Assembly: GCA_963849635.1 (NCBI GenBank)
Contig: CAWKIA010000001.1
Coordinates: forward strand, 28,959 to 92,958
Direction of reading: 5' to 3'
Source: CAVRUD01 sp963849635
Lineage (GTDB): Bacteria; Chloroflexota; Chloroflexia; Thermomicrobiales; UBA6265
Length of the DNA: 64,000 nt
The notes beneath the pieces are model-generated. The model was not told the DNA's origin and ran no database searches. It saw only the letters and a list, made by a program, of their open reading frames with translations. Both the position numbers and the translations under genes were made by a program. Each line of letters starts with the position of its first letter. Position 1 is the stretch's first letter. This document shows positions 44,017-52,431 of this stretch, piece by piece.

Positions 44017-44337
44017 GGAATTCCTTCCGTTTGTGGCTTGCAACCGATTGTCGAGCTAAGTGTACGTTCACCAATAGAGATGTCTATAGTCTGCCCTCGG
44101 CCAGCCACTGACCTGCCCAGCCGCTCCTCCAGCAGGTCCCCGCAGGTCCCCCGCGCCGCCACAGCTCGGTTGCCCGCCGTCTCTGCCCGACCTCCGAACC
44201 TCCCAGCGCCCCCCTTCCAGGTCGCTCAACAGCCGCGCCGCCGCCCGCCCGCAACCCCAACTCGCTCCGCATCCCCGACCGCCACCCCCGCGCTTTCCTC
44301 TCCATCACCCCGCTCCTTGCCGCCCATCTATCTCTCG

Positions 44338-44356
44338 GCACTCAGCACTCAGCACT
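44338..44356. repeat. Single heptad-word arm (ACTCAGC)
   Basis: GGCACTCAGCACTCAGCAC: ACTCAGC repeated every 7 bases, directly before the TTGACA box at 44361. No clear complementary arm was found nearby. Confidence 0.55.
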
Positions 44357-44360
44357 TGCC

Positions 44361-44388
44361 TTGACAAAAAGAACATATGTTCTATGAT
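44361..44388 (+). promoter_or_regulatory. Promoter with a LexA-type box in its spacer
   Basis: TTGACA at 44361-44366, TATGAT at 44383-44388, 16-base spacer. The spacer contains the dyad AGAACATATGTTCT (44370-44383), which fits the Gram-positive SOS box GAAC-N4-GTTC. This would be a DNA-damage-induced promoter. The following 180 bases encode no recognisable protein, so the gene once driven by it may be lost, or the transcript runs to the YCII gene at 44933. Confidence 0.7.
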
Positions 44389-44635
44389 GGTGTCAAGCGG
44401 CACGCCCGGCGGGGGCGCGGGCCTGGGCAGCGCTCCACCCCGCCCGGCTCGGGTCCCCAGCCGTCATCCAGGCCCCAGCGCGCGCTCCCGGCGGACGTCC
44501 CGCCCCGGTCGCAGCCCCTGTGAACCCGCTCCCCGATCCGCCCCACCGCTGGGCCGGATGGAGTAGTAGCGAAGAGCGGACCACTAGGCCATCGACTGCC
44601 CAACCGGCTCCGTCCCGAACTCAGCGCCGCCGGAC

Positions 44636-44745
44636 GCCCCTCTCCACCGCAGTGGGCTAGGGGAGAGAGGGGGTAGGGGGTGAGGTCCGTTCCTCCCCCT
44701 TCCCCCTGCCGCAGCGGGGGGAAGGGGGCCGGGGGGTTAGGGGGC
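44636..44745. repeat. Two adjoining C/G palindromes
   Basis: 44636-44694 is the inverted twin of the element at 34219 (CCCCTCTCCACCGCAGTGGG ... GGGGGTGAGGTCC). 44694-44745 holds CCTCCCCCTTCCCCCTGCCGC / GCGGGGGGAAGGGGG followed by GGGGGGTTAGGGGGC, shared with 45389-45437. Confidence 0.65.
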
Positions 44746-44784
44746 TTTCTCCGAACGCCGAACGCCGATCCAACCCCCGACATC

Positions 44785-44814
44785 TTGACGCACCGAACGG
44801 ACTGTACGTACAGT
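44785..44814 (+). promoter_or_regulatory. Promoter with ACTGTACGTACAGT operator
   Basis: TTGACG at 44785-44790 and TACAGT at 44809-44814 with an 18-base spacer. The perfect dyad ACTGTACGTACAGT (44801-44814) covers the -10 box, so a repressor bound there would block transcription of the YCII gene starting at 44933. Confidence 0.55.
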
Positions 44815-44932
44815 AGTGGGGAGGGCGTCGGGCACCGGCGCGAACCGGTGCGCACAGCCTGTCGGATCCGTTTCGAGGCGTTTATCGCCGGAACAGAGCC
44901 GGCCCGAGGAGGCCGGGACAAGGAGTTACGGG

Positions 44933-45273
44933 ATGAAGCGTTACCTGATCTCGTTCGACGACGGCTGGATGAGCTTCCCTACCGAAGAGGACTGGGTCGC
45001 CGTGGGCGATGCCTCCCGCAAGGTCGTCCGGGAAGCCAAAGACGCCGGCGTCTGGATCTTCGGCGCCGGCCTGCAAACCCAAAGCGCCAGCGTCATCGCC
45101 ACCGACGGCACCATCACCGCCGGCCCCAACCCGAAACCAAGGCCGTCATCGGCGGCTTCTCCATCATCGAGGTGCCCTCCCACGCGGACGCGCTGGAGTG
45201 GGCCACCAAGATCGCCGTCGCCTGCCGCTGCACCCAAGAAGTCCGCGAGCTCATGTACGACCCAGAATCCTAA
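44933..45273 (+). CDS. YCII-related domain protein, one frameshift
   Basis: MKRYLISFDDGWMSFPTEEDW ... VREAKDAGVWIFGAGLQTQSASVIATDGTITAGP, then a shift near 45133 into ETKAVIGGFSIIEVPSHADALEWATKIAVACRCTQEVREL. This is the DGPF/YCII family (GG-x-x-V/I-E...A-x-EWA-x-x-x-P/A). About 113 residues. AAGGAG precedes the ATG. The family occurs next to ECF sigma factors, but none is present here. Confidence 0.78.
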
Positions 45274-45388
45274 CCAACAACCCACCCCGCCCCGTCCCCC
45301 TCGCCCGTCCCCAGCCAAGTGATGCAACTCATCCCGCGCACATTACGCCCGGGCAACGGGAATTCGGCATCACCTTTGCAAACGACTC

Positions 45389-45437
45389 CCCCTTCCCCTT
45401 GCCGCAGCGGGGGGAAGGGGGTTGGGGGGTTAGGGGG
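45389..45437. repeat. C/G palindrome
   Basis: CCCCCTTCCCCTTGCCGC / GCGGGGGGAAGGGGG plus GGGGGGTTAGGGGGC, twin of 44694-44745. Followed directly by a heptad-word arm. Confidence 0.6.
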
Positions 45438-45442
45438 CAAAC

Positions 45443-45468
45443 CTCACGTCTCACGTCTCACGTCTCGT
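45443..45468. repeat. Heptad-word arm (ACGTCTC)
   Basis: CTCACGTCTCACGTCTCACG: ACGTCTC in three tandem units, the same word as the right arm of the repeat inside the LuxR gene at 6626-6697. It adjoins the stop codon of the permease gene at 45469. Confidence 0.65.
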
Positions 45469-46377
45469 CTACCCCTTACTCCCCGTCATCTTCACCCCCT
45501 CCAGGAAATACCGCTGGCTGAAGAGGAACGTCAAGATCAGGGGAAGCGTCACCAGCGTCGAGGCAGCCATCGCCAGTCCCCATTCCGTCACCCGCCGGTC
45601 GCGGAAGGCGAGGAGGCCGAGCGAGAGCGGGTATTGGTCCGGGCTGGAGAGATAGACCAGCGGCCCGAAGAAGTCGTGCCAGGTGTAAAGCAGCGTAAAG
45701 ACCCCAACCACGATCAGGGCCGGCCGCACCAGCGGCAGCATGATCTCCCAGAAGATCCGAAACTCGCCCGCGCCATCGACCCGGGCCGCATCTTCCAATT
45801 CGACCGGCAACCCGCGAAAGAACTGGCGCATCATGAAGATAAAGAAGGCATTGCCCATGAAGGCAGGAATAATCAGCGGCGAGTAGTTGCCCAGCAAGTG
45901 CAGCTCTCGAAAAAGCAGATAGGTCGGGATGAAGGTCACAATCGGCGGAATCATCAGGGTCGAGAGCGTGATCCCGAAGAGGGCATCCCGCCCCGGAAAA
46001 TGCAGGCGAGCAAACCCGTACCCGACCGCCGCGCAGGAGATGACAGTCCCAACCGTGACCGCGCCAGCGTAGAAGACCGTATTCCCCAGCATCCGCCAGT
46101 AGTCGAACCCGGGGTAGTTCATCGCCTTGCTGTAGTTGTCCCAGTGCGGCGAGGTCGGGATCCACTGGATCGGCCGAGCAAAAACCTCCTGGGTGGTCTT
46201 CAGGCCGGACGTCACCATCCAGTAGAAGGGCAACAGAAAGGCGGCGGAGACGATGATCAGAACCGCGTGGCGGCTGATCGCGGCGAGGCGCTTGCGCGTC
46301 TCCGGCGACACCGTCACCCGAGCCTGCGTCCGGACCTGCTTGGCTTCCCCTATGGGCTGCTGAGCGAGCTGTGTCAC
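45469..46377 (-). CDS. Carbohydrate ABC transporter permease (MalG/UgpE type)
   Basis: 302 residues with six membrane helices. SAAFLLPFYWMVTSGLKTTQEVF is the family's first helix, and VDGAGEFRIFWEIMLPLVRPALIVVGVFTLLYTWHDFF carries the EAA-loop (E-D-A-A-R-V-D-G-A-G) contacting the ATPase. A GTG start at 46377 overlaps the stop of the partner permease. No ATPase gene is in the window; a shared MsmX-like ATPase encoded elsewhere is likely. Confidence 0.9.
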   Translation of the reverse strand: MTQLAQQPIGEAKQVRTQARVTVSPETRKRLAAISRHAVLIIVSAAFLLPFYWMVTSGLKTTQEVFARPIQWIPTSPHWDNYSKAMNYPGFDYWRMLGNTVFYAGAVTVGTVISCAAVGYGFARLHFPGRDALFGITLSTLMIPPIVTFIPTYLLFRELHLLGNYSPLIIPAFMGNAFFIFMMRQFFRGLPVELEDAARVDGAGEFRIFWEIMLPLVRPALIVVGVFTLLYTWHDFFGPLVYLSSPDQYPLSLGLLAFRDRRVTEWGLAMAASTLVTLPLILTFLFSQRYFLEGVKMTGSKG

Positions 46378-47301
46378 CGGTCGCCCCCTTCGTAGTACAC
46401 CCAGAAGCGGGCGGAACGGAAGATCACCAGCGTCACCAACACAATTGCCAGGAAGAGGACCATCGCCAGCGCCGAGGCATAACCCATCGCGAAGTAGCGG
46501 AACGCCTGCCGGTAGATCACGATCATGTACATCAGCGTCGATTCGACCGGGTTCCCCTGGGTGCTGCCGACGACCAGCGCCTGGGTAAAGACCTGGAACG
46601 AGTTGATCACCCCAATCACCAGGTTGAACAAGATCACCGGGGTGAGCAGCGGCAAGGTGATGTTTCGGAACCGGCTCCAGCGGCCCGCCCCATCCACCGA
46701 GGCTGCGTCCACGAGATCCCGCGGGATCTCCTTCAATCCCGGCCAGGAAGACCAACGTCTCGACCCCGATCCCCCAGGTGCTCATCAGGATCAGTGCCGG
46801 CTTGGCCCAATCCGGATCCTGGAACCAACCGAGTTTCGGTAGCCCAAACGCCTGCAGGATCACATTGAAAACGCCACTGTTGGGGTCCGCCATCAGGATA
46901 AAGACGATCGAGCCCGCCACCGGCGGCGCCAGCGCCGGCAGGTAGAAGATCGTGCGATAGAGGCCGATGCCCCGCACCCCCATGTTGAGGATCATCGCCA
47001 GCGCCAGCGCCGCCACCAGCCGCAGCGGCACGGAGATGAAGGCGTAGTAGGCGCTGTTCTGCACCGATGTCCAGAACGACGGGTCGCCGTCCCACATCAT
47101 CCTGTAGTTATCCAGCCCGATCCATCTCGGCGGCTGGAGCACGCTGTAGTCGGTGAAGGAGAGGTAGGCGGACCAGATCACCGGGTAGGTCGTAAAGACC
47201 AGGAGACTGACCACCCAGGGCAGAACAAAGAGCCAGCCAGCGATAGCCTCTCGCCGCTTCTTCGTTCCCATCGGTTTCCGCCGCAGGCTCATCGTTGCCA
47301 T
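46374..47301 (-). CDS. Carbohydrate ABC transporter permease (MalF/UgpA type), one frameshift
   Basis: From ATG 47301: AIAGWLFVLPWVVSLLVFTTYPVIWSAYLSFTDYSVLQPPRWIGLDNYRMMW is the classic first segment; NMGVRGIGLYRTIFYLPALAPPVAGSIVF follows. The frame is lost near 46738 after GIGVETLVFLAGI and continues as LKEIPRDLVDAASVDGAGRWSRFRNITLPLLTPVILFN, the EAA loop. Joined length about 309. Partners the downstream permease. Confidence 0.88.
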
Positions 47302-47320
47302 GCTGCCTCTCCAAGTAACC

Positions 47321-47390
47321 GTTCCAAGATTCAAGTGACGAAAAGTTCCGGATGTCGCTCTTGGAACTTTCAACTTGGAACTTGGAACTC
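47321..47390. repeat. Heptad-word inverted repeat (ACTTGGA)
   Basis: Left arm GTTCCAAGATTCAAGT and AAAAGTTCC, right arm with ACTTGGA words 7 bases apart (CTTTCAACTTGGAACTTGGAACTC). It separates the ferritin-like gene from the permease genes. Confidence 0.65.
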
Positions 47391-48992
47391 TTAACCTCCG
47401 ATTTTGATCACACTATCCGCATGGGCGAGGGAGGAGCAGAGGAGGCGGTAGCCGTCCGCGACCTCGTCCTCGTCGATCATGAGCTCGTCGGCGTACTCCG
47501 GTTCGTGCTCGATGCTGCCGCTGATGACCCGCGAGTAACAGGTGCGGCAGGTGCCGCCCCGGCAGGAGTAGGGAATGTCGATTCCGGCCCGTAACGCCGC
47601 CGCCAGCACCGTCTCCCCCGGCTCCACCTCGAAGCTCTCGCCGTCGGTCGATTCGATCCGGAACGCAACTGCCACCGCGATCATGTCCCCGCGCCCACCG
47701 CCGCCTTGGCCTGCCGCCGCCGCGATGATGGCGTCGATCCGCTCCATGTACGGGCCGTAGCCGTCCTCGCCCCGCTCCCAGCGCTCGGCTAGCCAGGTGT
47801 TCCACATCTCGCCGGCCCGCTCGACGACTCCTGGCAGCTTCTCTTTCGCTTCCGCGCCCAGGATGTGGGTCAGCCAGGTGTAGCCGTAGCGGAGGTGGAT
47901 CGCCTCGTCGGCCCAGTCGTAGTCGATGTCCTGGGCCGTCGCCTCGTCGCCGACGGCGTCGTACTCCCGCTTGATCACCTGACGGTGGGCGGGAGCGTCC
48001 CGCTCGAAGTAGTAGAGGAGGGCGAGCACGTCGAACAGGTCGCCGCCCTTCTCAAGAACAGCGTGGTAGGGATCGCCGACCATCGGGTAGTCGATCCCCA
48101 TCTCGAAGCCCCAGGCGGCCAGGCGTCGTTGGCCCATCAGGGCATGACGCATCTCGTCGTAGCCCCAGCGGGCGACATCGATGAAAAACTGCCAGGGCAT
48201 GTGTGGCCAGGCCCACATCAGGGCGCCCGGCACCTCCGCCGCCCAGACCTCGTTTGCATGGTCGATCGCCAGCCAGACCTGACGTTCGCGCACGCTCTTC
48301 GGCGGCCGCGTCGGGCTCTCCACCATCGCCGGCAGGAACTTGGGATCGCGCACACAGCGGTCCGGCACCACATAGGCCGGCCGCCCCGCCGCCGGATGAT
48401 CCACCGGTGGCTCGCTGCGCGCTCCGTTGCCCAGCACCCCACCGATCGCCGTCAGGTAGGCACTCAGGTAATCGACCCAGGGCTGCGCCGCCGTGCGCTC
48501 TCCTTCGGAGATGTTGGCGATCACCGGCGCCATCTCGGCCAGGTGAACCTTTTCTTCGGTCAGGGCGTGCCCGATACGGTAGAAGCTGGGTGCATCATCC
48601 AGGGGATCGCCGCTGTCGAGGTAGAGCTGGTAGGCGGCGGCCAGTGCTGGTTTGACAACCTCATAGATCCCGCGGGCGAACTCCGCGTCGGTCTTGGCCT
48701 TGGGCAGCTCGGCCAGGAAGGTCACCAGCCCCGAATCATGGTCCTGATCGACGTCCCGCCGCGGATACCGCAGCTCAAGAACGCGGTTGCGCAAGGTGTC
48801 TGCGTGGAGCGAGTCGTGCCACCAATCGCGAGGCACGCTCGTCTTCAATCCCCAGTCGGCAATCGAGATATGCCAGCCCCCGAGGGCGCGCATCATCTCC
48901 CGCTCGATCAGGTAGAACCGCTTCAGCACCGCCGCCGACTGCTCCACTCCCCGCAACGGCTGGGTGTACCCGCTGAACTGATCAACCGCCAT
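47391..48992 (-). CDS. Ferritin-like diiron protein fused to a plant-type [2Fe-2S] ferredoxin
   Basis: 533 residues. The first 430 form helical ferritin-like units. Likely iron ligands are E248 or E253 (NEVWAAEV), E280/H283 (YDEMRHAL), E330 (YYFERDAPAH) and E363/H366 (ADEAIHLRYG); an earlier EEKVH at 146-150 hints at a second unit. After a Gly-rich linker (QGGGGRGD) comes a ferredoxin domain with C477, C482, C485 and C519 (YSCRGGTCRTCYSR, LLCSS). This suggests an oxygenase or oxidase with its own electron donor. ATG 48992 has AGGAGAAGG upstream. It lies between ROK and permease genes, same strand. Confidence 0.82.
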   Translation of the reverse strand: MAVDQFSGYTQPLRGVEQSAAVLKRFYLIEREMMRALGGWHISIADWGLKTSVPRDWWHDSLHADTLRNRVLELRYPRRDVDQDHDSGLVTFLAELPKAKTDAEFARGIYEVVKPALAAAYQLYLDSGDPLDDAPSFYRIGHALTEEKVHLAEMAPVIANISEGERTAAQPWVDYLSAYLTAIGGVLGNGARSEPPVDHPAAGRPAYVVPDRCVRDPKFLPAMVESPTRPPKSVRERQVWLAIDHANEVWAAEVPGALMWAWPHMPWQFFIDVARWGYDEMRHALMGQRRLAAWGFEMGIDYPMVGDPYHAVLEKGGDLFDVLALLYYFERDAPAHRQVIKREYDAVGDEATAQDIDYDWADEAIHLRYGYTWLTHILGAEAKEKLPGVVERAGEMWNTWLAERWERGEDGYGPYMERIDAIIAAAAGQGGGGRGDMIAVAVAFRIESTDGESFEVEPGETVLAAALRAGIDIPYSCRGGTCRTCYSRVISGSIEHEPEYADELMIDEDEVADGYRLLCSSLAHADSVIKIGG

Positions 48993-49040
48993 TCTGGACC
49001 TTCTCCTGCTGGCCGGTTTCTCGGCCGGTCCACACCCCGG

Positions 49041-49122
49041 CGTAGGGGCGCGATGCAATCCGCCTGATGGCCGACCGTGATGTTCCGGATTGTGATCGGG
49101 CGTAATGAATCACACCCCTACG
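49041..49122. repeat. TAGGGGCG palindrome, variant 1
   Basis: CGTAGGGGCGCGATGCAATCC ... GGGCGTAATGAATCACACCCCTACG. Same class as 57002-57085. Confidence 0.7.
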
Positions 49123-49146
49123 ATTGTTGCCGGACTGGACACCCTT

Positions 49147-49270
49147 TGTAGGGGCGGACCTGTGTGTCCGCCCGGTTGCGCGTCCATCCGTGTTGCAGGT
49201 TGCGAACGTCGTTGCCGACCGCGAACGCGGGTGGTTGGTGGCCGGGCGGACACACAGGTCCGCCCCTACG
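49147..49270. repeat. TAGGGGCGGACC palindrome, variant 2a
   Basis: Left arm TGTAGGGGCGGACCTGTGTG and TCCGCCCGG, right arm CCGGGCGGA and CACACAGGTCCGCCCCTACG, with about 66 bases between. Compared with 52281-52403 the arms differ, but each change is matched on the other side. Confidence 0.8.
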
Positions 49271-49313
49271 AATTGGGACTGGATTTCGATTATCGGAATG
49301 ACACGGGGGTCGG

Positions 49314-50237
49314 TCATATCACCAACCTAGTAACGCCCGCCGCGGCGCCAATGAGGCCGGCGTCTGGTCCCAGAGATGCTTGCAGGATCGGCAGTTCGCG
49401 GGTCTCGTCTGCCCAGATGTGATCGCGAGTGGATTGAACTAGGCGTTCCCAGTACGGGCCGGGGGCCGTCCCCAATCCTCCCCCGATGATGATCGCTTCG
49501 GGGTCGACCACGTTGACCAGGAAGCCAATGCTGCTGCCGAGGGATTCGGCGCCGGATTCCACAACAGCGCGCGCGTCCTGATCGTTACCGACGGTTGCCG
49601 CAAGCAGGACTTCTTCAGCGCCTCTGGCTGGGAGGCCGGTCCGCTCCTGGTATCGCGAAGCCAGGGCCGGGCCAGAGGCGTATTCCTCGACGACGTGTTG
49701 GATGAGTGCACCGCAGGTTGGGCAAGGTACCGATACGGTCCCACTGGTCAGGACCAGGGCGTTGCCACGGGCACCCGAGAAAGGTTTGCCGTGCAGCACG
49801 ATGCAGGAGCTTATGCCGGTTCCAACCGTGACATATGCGAAGAGGGAAAACTCCCGGCCGGCGCCGTAGCGACTCTCCGCCAGGCCCGCCGCTCGCACGT
49901 CCGACTCGACCACCGCCGGTGCGATCTCGGCGAAACGCTCAGCGACTGGCAGGTCGCGCCAGTCGATCGTGTGAAAGCTCTGGGCGCGGCCAGCGGGATC
50001 GATCAGTTCGGCGACGCCAACGCCCACACCGGCGATCTCGCGACCGTCGCTCCGGGCAGCATCGGCCAGGCGAGAAGCGAGGCTCAGCGCCGTCTCCAGG
50101 ACCGCGTCGCCGCCGCGGCCAGGTTCGGTCGGCACCACCTCGCGCGTGACGATCTCGCCGCTAGCAAGGTCGACGACTCCGCCGGCGATCTTGGTGCCGC
50201 CGACGTCAATGCCGATGGCCCAGCTCCGCGTATCCAT
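49314..50237 (-). CDS. ROK family sugar kinase
   Basis: 307 residues: WAIGIDVGGTKIAGGVVD (phosphate loop), GVGVGVAELIDPAGRAQSF, ESDVRAAGLAESRYGAGREFSLFAYVTVGTGISSCIV, and IIIGGGLGTAPGPYW. The zinc motif of typical ROK proteins (C-x-C-G-x-x-G-C-x-E) is replaced by CPTCGALIQHVVEEYASG. ATG 50237 lies 5 bases after the stop of the cupin gene. It probably phosphorylates the sugar brought in by the locus, with glucosamine- or glucose-type sugars most likely. Confidence 0.88.
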   Translation of the reverse strand: MDTRSWAIGIDVGGTKIAGGVVDLASGEIVTREVVPTEPGRGGDAVLETALSLASRLADAARSDGREIAGVGVGVAELIDPAGRAQSFHTIDWRDLPVAERFAEIAPAVVESDVRAAGLAESRYGAGREFSLFAYVTVGTGISSCIVLHGKPFSGARGNALVLTSGTVSVPCPTCGALIQHVVEEYASGPALASRYQERTGLPARGAEEVLLAATVGNDQDARAVVESGAESLGSSIGFLVNVVDPEAIIIGGGLGTAPGPYWERLVQSTRDHIWADETRELPILQASLGPDAGLIGAAAGVTRLVI

Positions 50238-50242
50238 CGTCG

Positions 50243-51115
50243 CTACGTCGCGTCCGAGCACGGCCCCAAATAGGAGGGCGCCACGCCGAAGATCAACTCC
50301 GCTGGCCGATCCGTCATGTTGTAGTACTGGTGTTTCGCCCCTTCTGGCAGGTAGAACCCGTCCCGCGGTTCCAGCTCGAACCACTGTGGCCCGTCAACTT
50401 CCAGCAGACGGACGTTGACCGTTCCCTCCAGCACGTAGAGGGATTCGTCGCCGCCGTGAACCTGGACCTCGGTGTGCTGGCCCGGCAGGAGGCGGATTTT
50501 GCCGACGGTCAGGTGCTCGGTCGAGGCCAGGATACCGACCAGGACCTGCTTCTCCTTGCCTTCCATCCGCCAGAGCATGTCGGCGTCGCGCACGACGCGG
50601 ATGGTCTGCTCGCGCTCGGCCGCTTCCCGCTCCATCGGCCAGCGGCCCAGGAGGTCGTCCTGGGTGTAGCGGATCTCGGTCAAGTTGGGCTGCTTCTGGG
50701 CGTAGGCGCCAGAGGTCCCCTGCGAAGGCGGCGGAGCAAAGAGCTCCAATACCCGCAAGGCTTCGCCGTCGTAGTTCCAGGCATGGTGCCAGGTGTCGCG
50801 CCGGAAGAAGGCCGCCTCGCCGGACTTGACGTAATGCACTTCGCCCGTGGCCGGGTTGTTGATCACCATCGTGCCGCTGAGAACATAGTAGATCTCGTCG
50901 GCGGCGAAGACGGTGCGGAAGGCGTCGGAATGGCGAAAGATGCCGCCCGGGGCCAGCCCGAAGACGAGTTGGTGGATCTTGCCGCTGGAGACGTAGATCC
51001 AGTCCGCCACCTCGCCAGAGTCGGCATCTCCCCAGAGGTGCCGGGTGACGCTGGCGTAGGGGATCGGGGTCGGCCCGTCAAACGTTGGGCGGGGCGAAGA
51101 CTTGTAGTTACTCAT
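50243..51115 (-). CDS. Bicupin protein
   Basis: 290 residues with two cupin domains. The first has FRTVFAADEIYYVLSGTMVINNPATGEVHYVKSGEAAFFRRDTWHHAWN. The second has LLPGQHTEVQVHGGDESLYVLEGTVNVRLLE ... YLPEGAKHQYYNMTD, with a full H-x-H...E...H set. Likely a sugar isomerase or a sugar-acid enzyme of the catabolic locus. Its ATG overlaps the stop of the oxidoreductase. Confidence 0.82.
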   Translation of the reverse strand: MSNYKSSPRPTFDGPTPIPYASVTRHLWGDADSGEVADWIYVSSGKIHQLVFGLAPGGIFRHSDAFRTVFAADEIYYVLSGTMVINNPATGEVHYVKSGEAAFFRRDTWHHAWNYDGEALRVLELFAPPPSQGTSGAYAQKQPNLTEIRYTQDDLLGRWPMEREAAEREQTIRVVRDADMLWRMEGKEKQVLVGILASTEHLTVGKIRLLPGQHTEVQVHGGDESLYVLEGTVNVRLLEVDGPQWFELEPRDGFYLPEGAKHQYYNMTDRPAELIFGVAPSYLGPCSDAT

Positions 51116-52217
51116 CCATCGGTTCCTGGATCGTGCTTCAGGTGGGCCGCTGTCTCCTCATCGGGATCCGGGAAGGTGGGCGGCGTAAAGGTGCTCTCGA
51201 TCTCGTAGCGCTGGCCGGTGCGGCCGGACTCTGCCGTCTTCAGCATGATCTCCAGCACGTGGTAGGCGTGCTCTGGAGTGACCTGGGCGGGAGTCCCGGT
51301 TTCGATGCACTCGATCAGGTGGCGGGCGCCGTCGGCCCAGGGCCAGCCGTAGTGCTGGTTGTAGACCTTCCAGTGGCCGGCGCTGTTCTGCCAGAGCTCG
51401 TAGCCCAGGGGAGCCCAGTCTTCACCGAGCATCTGGATCGTGCCTTCGGAGCCGTAGATCTCGATGCCGCAGTTGCGGTATTGCTGGATGGTGAAGCCGG
51501 TAGTGACCACGCCGTAGGCCGCGCTGCCGAAATCGAGCAGCAACTGGGCGTTGTCGTCGGTCTCGACCTTCATCATCTTGCCGTCGACGACGCGCTCCGG
51601 GATGGCGATGCCGCTCATCGCCATCACCCGCTGGGCCGGGCCGATCAGGCCGGTCAGGGTGGTGACGTTGTAGACGCCGAGGTCGAACATCGAGCCGCCC
51701 CCGGCTGGTAGAACCACGGTCCCCACCAGGGACCGGACCAGCCGTAGAAGCCGCGAGCCGAGTAGATCTTGCCGATGTCGCCCTTATTGATATGGCGCCA
51801 CATCGACTGGTAGGTCGGGCTGAGGACGACGTGTGGCGCGCAGACCAGATAGCCCGGGCTGTTGCGCGCGAGTTCGACCAACTCGGCGGCGTCGTCCAGG
51901 TTCATCGCCATCGGCTTTTCGACCAGGACGTGCTTGCCTGCCTCCAGGGCCGCCTTGGAGAGCCGGCCGTGCTCCGGCATCGACGTTAGGATGAGGACGG
52001 CATCGACGTCCGGTGATTCGATGACCTTCATCGGATCGGTCGTGAAGTTCTCGATGGCGTGCGCCTCGCGCACGTGCTGCCGGCGCTCCTCGAGCACGTC
52101 ACAGGCAATGGTGATCTCCACCCGTGGGTGAGGGACATTCATCCGCTGCAGCAGCGGGATGTAGACGCGTGACACACTGCCGCACCCGATGATCCCTACG
52201 CGTACCGGTCCCGCCAC
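51112..52217 (-). CDS. Gfo/Idh/MocA family oxidoreductase, one frameshift
   Basis: VRVGIIGCGSVSRVYIPLLQRM is the NAD(P)-binding Rossmann start; DVDAVLILTSMPEHGRLSKAALEAGKHVLVEKPMAMNLDDAAELV carries the EKP motif. The frame is lost near 51703 after WWGPWFYQPG and continues GGGSMFDLGVYNVTTLTGLIGP, matching the G-G-x-x-x-D-x-G-x-H region with Tyr in place of His. Joined length about 368 residues. Oxidises a sugar or inositol-like compound within the catabolic locus. Confidence 0.88.
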
Positions 52218-52280
52218 TCCGCGTCCTCCCTATTGTCTGTATTAACGGCGCCAGCCACGGGCTGGCCGATCGAATCATGT

Positions 52281-52403
52281 TGTAGGGGCGGACCTCCGTG
52301 TCCGCCCGGATGCCGACCACAAGGTTCGCGGTCGGAAACGGCGTTGGTGAAATCGCTACACGTTGGACGGGTGGCCGGGCGGACACGGAGGTCCGCCCCT
52401 ACA
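52281..52403. repeat. TAGGGGCGGACC palindrome, variant 2b
   Basis: Arms TGTAGGGGCGGACCTCCGTG and TCCGCCCGG versus CCGGGCGGA and CACGGAGGTCCGCCCCTACA. The CTCCGTG/CACGGAG pair replaces CTGTGTG/CACACAG of the copy at 49147. Confidence 0.8.
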
Positions 52404-52431
52404 AGACGAACGCCGTCTCGACTAGATCTCG

